From Dromiciops gliroides (Eukaryota > Chordata > Mammalia > Microbiotheria > Microbiotheriidae): DNA of 64,000 nt. The notes beneath the pieces are model-generated. The model searched no databases, had not been told where the DNA came from, and saw only the letters and a program-made list of their open reading frames with translations. The translations under genes were made by a program, and so were the position numbers. Below are positions 48,801 to 62,443 of the stretch, one piece after another. The stretch spans positions 266,862,441 through 266,926,440 of the forward strand of contig NC_057862.1 in the NCBI RefSeq assembly GCF_019393635.1, given 5' to 3'. How positions within the stretch are numbered: position 1 is the first letter of the stretch; each line of letters opens with the position of its first letter.

Positions 48801-50667
48801 TCTTCTTCTTCTTCTTTTTTTTTTTTTAGTGAGGCAATTGGGGTTAAGTGACTTGCCCAGGGTCACACAGCTAGTAAGTGTTAAGTGTCTGAGGCCGGAT
48901 TTGAACTTAGGTACTCCTGACTCCAGGGCTGGTGCTCTATCCAATGTACCACCTAGCTGCCCCCAATTTCCACCCATTTAAAAAAATATTTTCTTAATTC
49001 TTCCTCAGAGCACCTTCACTGAAAAAAATTTAGTCTATTTGATGAGAGCCTGCTCTTTTTCCCTACTCAGACATCTTCCTTTCCCTTCTCTACTGCATCT
49101 GATGAAAAGGTGGCTCTTCTATTTACAATAATAAACGCCGACACATTTTCTTTTAAAATTATACCTTTTTTTGGGGGGAAGCTAGGTGGCACAATGGATA
49201 GAGCACCGGCCCTGGATTCAGGAGAACCTGAGTTCAAATCCAGCCTCAGAGACTTAACACTTACTAGCTGTGTGACCCTGGGCAAGTCCCTTAACCCCAA
49301 TTGCCTCATCCAAAAAAATACAAAAATAAAATAAAATTATACCTTTTTTTTTTTTGGATGCGCCACCTAGCTTCCCCTGTTATCTATTTTCAATGAAAGG
49401 AAATGCTAAATTTAAGTTACAGTTTGTGAAAATAAAGATGTAAGATTTTCCCTATCCAAATTTATGGACTCCATGAATTCTGGGATTAAGAATTCCTGTT
49501 TTATACCATCATATATACAAGTCAGCTACTTACATCTACTCATATATTTCTCCATTGCATTTGAGTCATTTATAATTCTGATTCATGAAAGTTTATGGCA
49601 TTTCATGATTTCCAGGCACAGATCATGATGGGGAGAATACTGGTATTTGGAAAAATGGCCTTTTTACAAATTCAAAAAGAAGCAATAGAGAGAAACTAAA
49701 AAATAAACAAACAAAAAACCCCAACTATAGAATGTATGAAATATCTGGGAGACCATCAGCCAAGAAACACACAGGAATTATATGAATATAACACTAAAAC
49801 ATTCTTAATCTTTTTTTTTTTTTTTTAGTGAGGCAATTGGGGTTAAGTGACTTGCCCAGGGTCACACAGCTAGTAAGTGTTAAGTGTCTGAGGCCGGATT
49901 TGAACTCACGTAACTCCTGACTCCAGGGCCAGTGCTCTATCCACTGTGCCACCTAGCTGCCCCTCTAAAAATTCTTTACAGAAATAAAGACCTATATCAG
50001 ATTGCTTACTCTCTTGGGGAGGGAGAAAAATTTGGAACTAAAAATTTTTTAAAAATGAATACTAAAAACTATCTTTACATGAAATTGGAAAAAATACTAT
50101 TAAGTAAAAAAAGGAAGACCCGAATTAAAAAAAAATAAAAATAATACTAGCTAAGTTAAGTGCTTCAGTGCCATTACAATCAATATACCAAAAGGTTATT
50201 TTTATAAAACTAGAAAAAAGTAACTGTAAAAATCAAGAGGAGGGACAAAAGGTCAAGAATCTTAAAAGAAATAACAAAAAAAATTAGGGAGAAAGAAGAC
50301 CTAGAGGTCAAATTATCCTACATCAAAACTACATGATTCTAGTAAAAAAAAAAAAAAAATAGAAAGGTTGACCAGTGGAACAAATCAGGTAAACAACATA
50401 CTGAAGCAAATTAACAAATAAAAGCATAGTATTCAATAAACTCAAAGATACTACGTATTTGGGTAAGGTCTTACTATGTTTTTGTTGTTGTTGTTGTTTT
50501 TGTCTTTTTGCAGGGCAATGGGGGTTAAGTGACTTGCCCAGGGTCACACAGCTATTAAGTGTCAAGTGTCTGAGGCCGGATTTGAACTCAGGTACTCCTG
50601 AATCCAGGGCCGGTGCTTTATCCACTGTGCCACCTAGCCGCCCCAGGTCTTACTATTTTTTTTTAAA

Positions 50668-50730
<63 letters not shown>

Positions 50731-53700
50731 TTATTTATTGGTGAGGCAGTTGGGGTTAAGTGACTTGCCCAGGGTCACACAGCTAGTAAGTGTTAAGTGT
50801 CTGAGGCCAGATTTGAACTCAGGTACTCCTGAATCCAGGGCCAGTGCTCTATCCACTGCACCACCTAGCTGCCCCTTACTATTTTTTAAAATTTAATTTT
50901 AGTATTTTATTTTCCCCCAATTACATGTAAATTTTTAACATTCGTTTTGAAAATTTTGAGTTCCAAAATCTCTCCCTTTCCTCCCTCCCCACACCCCTTA
51001 TTGAGAAGGCAAGCAATTCAATATGGGTCATACATGCAAAACATATTTCCATTTTAGTCATGTTGTGAAAGAAAACACAGACCAAAAAAGAAAACCCTCA
51101 AGAAAAATAAAGTAAAAAAAAGTATGCTTCAATAAATCCAGTTTCAGACACTTACTAGTTGTGTGACCCTGGAAAAATGGTACTTGTTTAATGCAGGGTT
51201 GCCTCAATGACTTAATTCCTAATTGCCTTAGTTCTTCATCTTATGAATGTAATTTTACAATGGGGACACATTGGAGAAGGAAACAGCAAACCACTCAAGT
51301 ATCTTCGGTTTGTATTTTTTTTTTGTTTTGGTTTTTTTGGTGGGGCAAGGAGGGTTAAGTGACTTGCCCAAGGTCACACAGCTAGTAAGTGTCAAGTGTC
51401 TGAGCTCACATTTGAACTCAGGTCCTCCTGAATCCAGGGCTGGTGCTTTACCCACTGCACCACCTAGCTGCCCCCCATTCCAGTATCTTTGCAAAGAAAA
51501 CCTCATAAATAAAGTCCATGGGGTCATGGGGAGTTGTACACAATTACATAACTGAACAATAAACATCAAAGCTCAATCTATTCTATTTATATTTGCTATG
51601 AATGGTATGCCGCACCCCACACAATTCTTAGGGTAAGTAATTCCTTTGGAGAAGGAGAAGGAGATCATCAACCTTTCTTATCGCCATCAATACCTAATGA
51701 ACTGCCACTGAAAAACCTGAGTCTTGGAAATGGAAGATGCAGAAGCAACATTCTAACCTGTTTTCATAAAAATTAGACTAGTTTTTCCACAAAAGGCAGT
51801 GGTTTTCATCAGTGAAACTTGTTTGTCAGGCCATCTAGGTGGCTCAGTGGATAAAGTGCTGGTCCTGGATTCAGGAGGACCTGAGTTCAAATCCAGCTGG
51901 GACACTTGGCACTTACTAGCTGTGTGACCCTGAGCAAGTCACTTAACCTGCCCCACCCCCTCAAAAAATACATAAATAAATGAAACTTGTTTGCCTCGAG
52001 AAACTAAAGGTTCAGGTTGTTGATTTTACCTCCTAGTCAGGTGGGTACAAGGCAGTCAAGAGGAGCTCCACTTCTCTGAAGCTTGGCTGGTGCAAAATGG
52101 GTAAGGGTGCTTTGCCAAACCGAAGCAACTATATATCCTCCATGCCTATTCTTGTTGAATATACTTCTCCTGTTATAGCCAAGTAAATTTCCTCTTGTTA
52201 ACTGGTGAATGAAATACAAGTACTTCATTTTGTTCTAATATTGAACCTAAATTTTTATGGGACTGGTGAGAATCTGGCAGATCCAGGAGAGCAGTGCTTC
52301 CTAGAACATTGGTCCTATTTCTTTCTTTCTTTTTAAATTTTTTTTTTGGTGAGGCAATTGGGGTTAAGTGACTTGCCCAGGGTCACACAGCTAGTTAAGT
52401 GTTAAGTGTCTGAGGCCGCATTTGAACTCAGGTACTCCTGACTCCAGGGCCGGTGCTCTATCCACTGAGCCACCTAGCTGCCCTGATCCTATTTCTAGTC
52501 TAGGCCCTGAAGCCAGTCATCTAAAAAAGTAACTAGTTATACCTTGGAGATATTGTGAGTTCAGTTCCAGACTACCGCAATGAAGCAAATACTGCAATAA
52601 AGTGAGTCTCAGGAATTCTTTGGTTTCCCAATGCATATAAAAGTTATGTTTATGCTATACTGTAGTCTATTAAGTATGTATTAGTATTAGTTCTAAAAAA
52701 GACAATGTAGATACCTTAATCAAAAAATACTCCACTGCTAAAAAATGCTAACCATCATCATTTGTTGGTGAAGGGTCTTGCTTCAATGTTGACAGCTGGT
52801 GGTGACAGCTAAAGACTGGAGTAGCTATGGCAATTTATTAAAATAAGATAACAATGAAGTTTGCTAGTATGCAATGCCATTTGATGGTATTTTATTCACA
52901 GTAGAAGTTCTTTCAAAATTGGAGTCAACCCTCTCAAGCCCTGCTGTCATTTTACCATCTAAATTTATGTAATAATCTTCAATATTTTTTTTGTCTGAGG
53001 GAAAAGGAAGGCCTGAGACGAGGGAGAGAGACAGAGACAGAGGAATGGCTGGTTGGTAGAAGAGTCAGAACACACACAACATTTATTGACTGAGTTTACC
53101 AAATTATATGGGTGTAGTTCACGGCACCCCAAAACAACATCAAAGAAAACCGACCACAGAACACCATAACATAATAATAATAATGAAAAAAGTATGAAAT
53201 ACTGACAAGAATTCCTGAGACACTATGTGAGCATATGCTATTGGAAAAATGGTACTTGTTCAATGCATGGTTGCTACAATTTGTAAAACAAACAAACAAA
53301 AAAAACCCAATCCCATAATATCTGCAAGGTATAATAAAATAAGGTATGCCTCTACTGTGGAGAAGGGACTAGCCATCTCCACCAACTATAACACATAGGT
53401 GAGGTAAGTCAACCTAGCTGAAGCAACAAGGAACAAGGGAGAGAGAATGAGCATGTGCCAGAAAAATCAATATCATGGAATGTCAGTGCCACTCTGATTG
53501 TCAGTCTTACTTCTAGCCCAGAATGTCAGAACTCTTGCTGTAGGCCATCATCCTGGAAAACAACTTCTATGGAGCAACTGCTTCGGAAAGTGCTAATATC
53601 ACCACTTCCTCAACAACAACAGCTGCTGAATATCCAGAAAATAAAATCCTCTATATCAAAGTCCTTGGTAGTGTCAAATGGCTTGAGAGAAAAGAGGAGA

Positions 53701-56700
53701 GAGGGAGGGAAAGAAGGAAGGAAAGAGAACAAAGGAGATAGATAGAAAGACAGACAGGGGAGACAGAGATAGCATGTCTTAAGTGCTTTACAGATATGTG
53801 CTAGGTACTGTGCTAAGAGCTGGGGATACAAATACAAGCAAACAAGACAATCCCTATCCTAAAGGAACTTACATTCTAATGAGGGAAGACAACATATATA
53901 AGGGAGGAGAGAAGAGCAATGAAGCAGGTGAGGAAAAGAAAATAGAATCTAGGGAGTCAAGGTGAGAGTGAGGGGGAAGGCACACCTAGAGTCTTTCCCA
54001 AAATGGTTGTCTCTGGGAGGGAGTCATTAATGAGAAGAACCTCAGGTTGGAGGTTTACCAGGGTGAAGAGGAAGAAATAAAATCTTGATTTTATATGATT
54101 TTATCAGTAGAAATGACATGTAGGAAGCTGCATTACTATTAGCTTTGCTGCTGCACCCTAAAGATCATGGCACATTTTCATTTGACTTGCAGCTGAAATC
54201 TCCATTATGTTTTGTCTACTACATTAGAATGCATTTCTTTTTGGGGCAATTGTATCAGGAGCCCTGTGCATTTAGTGTCTTTCCTCCACCATCTTTGGGT
54301 ATGTTTTTTAATGAGCTGCGAAGCCACCACACTCATATAAAGTGACAGCCTTTCAAGTCCAGGCTCAGAAATGCCTGCCAACTCTCTAAGTGAGGTTATG
54401 ACAACCTGTCAGAAACCTGTACTTTGCCAAGCAGTCTCAGAATAGGGTCAGGCTCTTTGCAGCAGAGATCAGCCACTCCAGGCAGTCAGTAGAATGCATT
54501 TCTTGAAAGCAAGGATTGTCTCCACCTTTTCATGTGTAACCTCAATATTTAGTAGAGAGTTTTGAATGCTGACATGCTTAATAAATGCTTCTTCTTTAAT
54601 TCATAAAGCCTAATTTGGCTGTATGGCAAGTTTTCTGTATACTTATTTTCCTCTCTAATACTTGACTGTTTTCTGAGGCAATGATATTGCCAATTTAATA
54701 TACTGCAATCCTGTTTGGTCATGTTTTAAACTTTTTTTTGTAAGCTATAGCAACACTCCATTTTTCTGCCATGTCAAATTTGCAAGAAAATTAAGAACTT
54801 GCTGGTTCTGGCAGCATTTGGATTCTTTCGGCCTACTCATTGGAATGACTGTTTAAACGTTTACAATGGTCAAACTTCTTTAAGAAATGACATTGATGGG
54901 GGAAGCTAGGTGGCACAGTGGATAAAGCACCGGTCCTGAATTCACTTAACCCTCACTGCCCTGCAAAAACCTCCCCAAAAACCCAAACAAACAAACCACA
55001 AAAGAAATGGCATTGAAAAATAAGTATCTTTACCATTTACATTTTGGAGTGTGAACAATGTGTTTCCTTGAATAGGCACAAAGATCTTGAGTTGCAAATG
55101 TTGCAATTCATATTTTTCATCTTCATCTTTTCTTGGAATTTGCTATTGATTCTGACCTTTGCTCTAATTAGTTAAAAGTAACTCTTATATAACATACCAA
55201 TTATTTCCTGTTTCCTGTTTAAGAGAGTAAATTTTACCCTTTGGGATGATGTTTTAGTCTTTGCCACATCTATATGTCACAACATTGAGCCTCTTCCTAA
55301 TGCATTCTGTTCAACATACTTTTTGTTATTTTTTGTTGTTCTTCCCTGTGCCTACTGAGAGAAAAGACTATATCTGCACTCTCCTCAGAGCCCTAAAGGC
55401 AGAGTGAGTCTGGTTTCAGTCCCTAAAGCTTTGTTGCCCAAACCTCCCAGTAGGTGGATGCCCAGCACATGAGGCTCTGAGGAGCCCAGGCTCCTGGGCC
55501 TTGGGCCCGAGTAGGGCCCAAGCAGGGCTTGGAGTAGGGGGGCCTAGATTGTATGAGAGTCAGGCTGGGCTGGGAGTTCACCTTGAGGCACCCAGGGTGA
55601 TCCCCACGTGACCCCCGAGGTTCAAACCCTGGCTTAAGTTGTGTTTCTTGACAAGTTATGCATGGTTCTATGTATTCACACAACACTGTTCTAGTGAGGA
55701 ATGGGGACATTCTTGCCCAGAATTAAGTTAAGGTCTAGTGCCGCAATCTGATTGGTCAACTGGTATCACCTGATGGTTTCTTAGATGTTACTGTATAAAT
55801 AGTAACTGTAATAACCGAAATAAGTGAAATGTAAATAGGGAGATAGTAAAATACCTTAATGTGATTGGTCAGGAGGGACCCCTTGAGGGGTATAAATAGA
55901 GGTGAGGGACCTCACTTCAGTGCACTCTCTGGCACATTCAGAAGAGTGCCCATCCTCGAAGATGAATAAAGATGCCTTCAACCACACTCTGCTGCCTGCT
56001 TGGATTCTTTGAGCTGTGTTTCTAACACTACTTTTATTCTGAAATCATCCAATTTGTTGTCATGACTTAGAAAATTTCATGGAATTCTTTGGAGAATTTC
56101 TCTATTCCTTTACTCTGGCAATAGATTTTAATACATAACCTTCATTGTGGTTTTTTAATTTATATTTGTAATGAGCACTGTGGAGAGTCCCATAAAAATG
56201 ATGAATCTTATTGTGCTTCGTCATACTCTTTTATTGCTTCTTCAAGAAGAGCATTCCATTTACCTATATCTTCCTTATATCTTTCAGTTTTATAGGTAGT
56301 AAGATTTTGAATACTGATATTGTTTATTTTGCATAAATATTCTGCATTTATAATACCAATAGTTAAATTATTGTTTATAGACAGTCTGAAAATTCTATGA
56401 TTCATGACCTTTTGCCCTCATTTCTGCCATTCTGTCTTAGTCACTGCAAAAGTGGAAGAGAACTAAGGACCATTTTGCATTTTTGTTTGTTTGTTTGATG
56501 GATTACCAAAGCAAAAGGATTCATTGGTAATGAGCAACTCTTTATGAGGTTTTCAATTCTGCATTGTTGAAAAGAGTTCTTTTATCAATAAAATGACAGA
56601 TCTTTGATGCACTGGCAACTTGATAAATAATATGATTAGAGTAAATAGTCATAATTAGAAGCATTTTTCTTTATTCTTATTGCCACAATTATTTTACAGA

Positions 56701-59700
56701 TGTATCTTAACAGCAAAACAAAAGTTATATATTAAAAAACAAAACAGCAATTTTACTTACTTGAAAACCTTAATGTAATCAGCCAGTTCAGGAATGGAAG
56801 TGATGTCTCCCTAAAAGGAAAAATTAAAACAGCTTTGTGTAAGATTGAAATTTAGTTCTAGTTTTCTATTTCTAAAACAATATTGTATCTGAAGTCAAGA
56901 ATTATCCCAGGTACAGATTTCATACAAGTCTAAGTTTATAAATTTCTGAGGAGATGATGAAACGGGGTGAGGTTCCATGAACTATATTCTCTTAAATGCT
57001 AAGAGTCTTTTCTAAAACAGTAAAAAGAAGTTAACAGTGAAAATTTCATAGACTGGTTATTTCCATGATATAAAGTAAAATAATAGTACTTTAAAACTGT
57101 AAAATTTTAAACTGATTTCGGCAATAATATATGTACAAATCAATCTGTAAGCATTTATTAAGCACCTGTTATTTGACAGGCACTGTGTTAGGAGGACTAG
57201 AGATACAAAGACCAAAATGAAAATCTTTTTTCTCAAGGAGCTTATGTTATATGCAGAAGAAGATGATCAGATCATTTGGGGAGAATGGGTACATATTTTA
57301 AGCTAAAAGCTTAATTCCTATGTTTTGTAAATGTCTAAAATTGCAAGCTGACATAATCCTTAAAGAATTTCTCATGATTTAATGATTACAGCTCTCTCAA
57401 CTGGTTGAAATTAATTCCTCTATAGAAATTAAAGGTTAATTGAAGGGATGTTAAATAAATAGTTCACTATTTCAGAGGAAGTATGTTAAAACATGTTGGA
57501 AGCATACAGAAATAATTTTTAAAACTGAAAACATCTGTGAAAAAAGGTTTCCCCTACAAGAGGCTTGTGCAGGGTGTCCCAAAAGTCTTGGTGTAGTTTT
57601 AAGCAATTAAGGTTTAAAGTTTCCCTAAGACTTTTGAAACACTCTGTATGAGCAAGGTCTCCACCTTTCCCTCCCCCTTGCTAAAGAACTTAAGCTATTA
57701 GGGCTTAAAAAATACATTAAGATTTTGGGACAAGGAATGCAGCTAAATTGGATCTATGGGAGTTGACTGAGGTCTACCTAGGAAGAGTTAATTCTAAAGT
57801 TCTTGTTAACAATAAAACCAAGGGCTGAACTATAAGAATTTATTTATGAAAATGGAGGGACTTGGAATTCCAGGACTAGTTATTCCTATGAGACATTAGA
57901 AGGATTATTCTAAAGGGTCCCAAACTGAACGAGCAATATAGATCATGCAAGAAAACAGTAAAAGCTGTGCTAAATTTATGCTGCAAAAATTTAGCACATA
58001 GCAAAACCCAGGCTTGTTAACTAGAATCTTTCATGGGCTGACAAAATCCTCATACTACAAAGTTGCCAATTATCTCTTACTTGCTAGATCTACTGACCTT
58101 TTCCAATTCTTATCCTTCAATCAATCAATTAATAAACATTTATTGGGTACCTTCTATGTGTCAGGCACTGTACTAAGTCCTGGGGCTATATATAATAAGA
58201 GGCAAAAGATAGTCTCTGCCCACAAGTAGCCTACAATCTATTAAGGAAACAATATACAAAGAAATATATAAAAAGCAAGCTACATACAGGACAAATAGCA
58301 AATAATTAATGGATGAAGGCATTAGAATTAAGATTAAGAAAGGCATCCCATAAAAGACTGGATTTTGGTTAAGACAAAGTAAGCAGGGCAGCTAGGTGGC
58401 TCAATGGAAAGAGCACTGGCCCTGGATTCAGGAGGACCTGAGTTCAAATCCAGCCTCAGACACTTGATACTTACTAGCTGTGTGACCCTGGGCAAGTCAC
58501 TTAAGCCCAATTGCCTCACCAAAAAAACCAAAAATAAAACAAAAAACTTAAAGTAAGCCAGGGAGTCAGTAAAAAGAGATGAAGATGGGCTTCCACGGTT
58601 CCAGGTATGGGGGACAGCCAAAGAAGAATCCAGGAGCCAAGAAATCGAGTATCTTTTAAGGGGTATAAGCAAGGCAGTTAAGTGGCACAATGGATAAAGT
58701 GCCAGATGTGGAGGCAAGATGACTCAGTTTTGTGAGTTCAAATCTGGCCTCAGATATCTACTAGCTAATGTAACTGCACAAGTCACTTAACCCTATTTGC
58801 CTTAGTTCCTCATCTGTAAAATGAGCTGGAGAAGGAAATAGCAAACCATTCCAGTATCTTTGCCAAGAAAGCCCCAAATGGAGTCACAAAGAGTCAGACA
58901 CAACTGAAACAAATGAAAAACAACAGAGGGGTATAAGAAGACTGCCAAGGTGAGGCTGAGTTAGGTTATGAAGAGCTTTGAATGCTAAACTAAGCATTTG
59001 TTTTGTATTTGATCCTAGAGCCAACAGGGAGTCACCAGAACAAAATGATCAGACCTGTGCTTTAGGAAAATCATTTTGCGTCTAAATGGAAGATGGATTA
59101 GAATGGAAAGAGACTTGAGGCAGGGCGATCTACCAGATCTATTACAATAGTCAGGTATGAGATGATGAGGGCCTGAACAAGAATAGTAAGTGTCAGATAA
59201 GAGAAGGGGGGGGGGTATTTATTTGAAAGATGTTGTAAAGGTGACATCAAAAGGCCTTGACAACAGAGAGAGGAGTCCAAGATCACTCCTAGATAGTGGG
59301 CGTGAGGAATTCAGAGGATAGTGCTGCCCTCTACAGTAAACAGGGAAGGTAGGAGTTGGGGAGGGTTTGAGGGAAAGGTAATTAGTTCCATCTTGGACAT
59401 GTTGAGTTTAAGCTGTCTACTGGACATCCAATTCGAAATGCTGGAAGGCAGTTAGAGACAGAAGATTAGAGGTCAGCAGAGTCTGGGGCAGGATAGATAG
59501 ATTTAAGAATCATCAGCATAAAGATGGTTTAAATCTACGGGAGTTGATGAGATTACCAAGTATAGGGGGAGAAGAGAAGAAAGTCCAGAACAGAACCCTA
59601 AGAGTGTGATCTGGAAGAAGATATGGCAAAGGAGACAGAAAAGGAATAGTCATGTAGGAAGAGAAGTAGGAGAGAACAGTGTCCTAAAAACCTAGAGAGA

Positions 59701-62362
59701 AAAGAGTAGCAAAGAGAGAAGAATGGCCTCAAGTTTTTCAGTAAAATATGAAATGAAGTTCTCAGCTGAGACAGTGGGGAAAGGGAAACCATGATGGATT
59801 TGGGGAGGGATGAAAATATTTGGAATAGCTGCTATGGAAAGTGAGACAGTGAGTTGATAAAGGAGAGACATTTATGGATGATGGCTAGCTCAAGAGTATG
59901 GCCATCTACTTAAGGGAAGTAAGAATGCTCTACTCCTCATCTGAACCTCTTAATTTGAGCTGAGATTACCTTCCACTTATTTTGCTTATATGTTGTATAT
60001 ACCTAGTTGTCTCTATGTTAGAATGTATATTTCTTGAGCGCCAGGCCTCTTTTAGTCTTTCTTTATATTCCCAGCAATTAGCACAGGGCCAGCTATAGAA
60101 TCCATGATAAATAAATACATGTTGACTGACTCACTAACTATATAAGTCAAAATATCATTGACAACGCAACCAATAAACTGGACTAGAATCAGAGTATTAC
60201 CAAAAACTGAACTGTTGCCCACGACTGTCCAGATATAATATAAAAACTTTAAAATGTTTTCAATGGATGTCACTAGAACAAATACCCAATTTCTACCCTG
60301 TGTAGAAAAGCTTCAAAAATCAGAGGGAAACAGAATGAGTTATGTATCATCCTTATTGCCCTGTCAGTTAATGGAATTGTACCAAGGAGACTTTCTGTGA
60401 CCCTACTAATAATAAACTTACATTCCAATACTTTTATTCAACTACAAAAAGCAGTAGTTTTTTCCTCACCTGCTCAATAGTCCAAAGAACATCTAAAATA
60501 AAAGAATGGCAAGATTTGGAAAGGCTTTAGAACAATAAGATTAAAAATTTTGGGGGGGGGGGTACAGCTAGGTGGCATAGTAGATAAAGCACTGGCCTTG
60601 GATTCAGGAGGACCTGAGTTCAAATCCAGCCTCAGACACTTGACACTTACTAGCTGTGTAACCTTGGGCAAGTCACTTTAAACCTCATTGCCCCTGCCCC
60701 CCCCCCCAAATAGATGTGGTCATACCTAATACTCACAATCTTTTTTTTTTTTTAAGTGAGGCAATTGGAGTTAAGTGACTTGCCCAGGGTCACACAGCTA
60801 GTAAGTGTTAAGTGTCTGAGGCCGGATTTGAACTCAGGTACTCCTGACTCCAGGGCCGGTGCTCTATCCACTGCGCCACCTAGCTGCCCCTCACAATCTT
60901 TAATCTACATGTAATGAAAAGTTTTCAAATTGACACGGGAGAAAAACTATGCTTTCTGCTATTGAAGATGCTTTCAGTCAGCTTACAGAAAATGGGCTGA
61001 CATACTTTATTGAGTTACAAATAGCAGGCAATTTTCCCCACCTGCTGCATAGTGAAAAATCAGACTTTTCTCAGTACCACTTCAGTCTGAACTCCACTGG
61101 AATAAATTGAGAAGAATAAGACAATTATAATACTTAGCAATTATTTAGCACTATAAGGTTGCAAAGTGCTTTGTTATTTTTTCATTTGATCTCATTGCAA
61201 CCTTGTGAGGTTGTATCATAAACTCAAGTTTACAAATGAATTTATTGAGGCTCAGAAAAGTTAAGGGAAGCCCTTGGTTACATATCTAGTAAGAACTCTA
61301 ATCAGTGCAGTGAATGAATGACAATGATTCTGGAGGCCCAATGATGAAGCACGCTACCCACTCCTAAGAGTGGGTCTCAAGATGCAGGATGGGGCATACA
61401 CTTTTGGGCATGGCCATGGATTTTATTTCACTTGATAATGAATATTTGGATTGTGTATGTTTTTTAAATCGGCATGGCAGGAAATTAAGAGACAGAAAAA
61501 ATAAATTGAAAAACAAAAAGCAAGCTAAAAGGGAAAAAAGTGTCAGAGGTAAGATTTGAATCCCAGTCTCTCCTTACTCAAATGCTAGTGTTCTTTCTCT
61601 TATACAACACATATGTAGACAGTCCCATAAAATGCAGCAAAGTTCTACATGTAATCATAATCAATTTTACATTGTTTAATTGTTACATTGTTTAGCAAAA
61701 TTCACACCTACCAGAATAGTTGATGTTTTACCCCCTTCCAAAGTAATCTCCAAGTCAGACAGGGCAGCATCTACTTCATCAACTTCCTTTTCACTGTTGT
61801 TCAAGTGATTCTCTGATGACATGATTGACAGCTTATTGATATGATACTAAAAAGAGAAGTTATATGGTATAATTTCCTTAATACTTAAGAGAATCAAAGT
61901 AAGTCCATTCTACATATCATGCTTTTGCTTCCAAAATATATAAATGTTTTATGATTCAGTCTCTAACTTCATTTACAAATTGTTCCTAAATCAATAGAAC
62001 TTAAAATCAATTCAGGAATTTTGAGGCAAGAAAGGAATCCATAGGATGAATGCCCTAAATTTATCACATAACTATATCTGAAGGATTACTGGCAGTATTT
62101 TTGAGGGGGCCTAGCAGAGGTGGTGGAGTAACAGACAAGTAACTTATAATAGTTAGCACTTATACAGTGCTTTAAGATTTGCAAAGCATTTCACAAATGT
62201 GTAAGGGGAGGAGAAAAGATATTAATAATGTAGAACAGTTATATAGTATTTTAAGATATGAAAAATAGCTTGTAAATATTATCTCATTTTATCCTCAAAA
62301 CAACCCTAGGAGGTAGGTACTATTATCATTCCCATTTCATAGATAATAGAAGTTTCAGGACA

Positions 62363-62443
<81 letters not shown>

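Noticed and set aside
50668-50730. CRISPR-like regular repeats
   Set aside because: Tetranucleotide microsatellite with no spacers. The same holds for 62363-62443.
55423-55710. 95-codon minus-strand frame with high GC
   Set aside because: It lies wholly inside the LTR at 55356-56027 on the opposite strand to its transcription, with no support as a gene.
4113-60889. A recurring protein-like motif ([17 protein letters not shown] on one strand, [17 protein letters not shown] on the other) in dozens of open frames
   Set aside because: It is the translation of the SINE in its two orientations, not a protein family.
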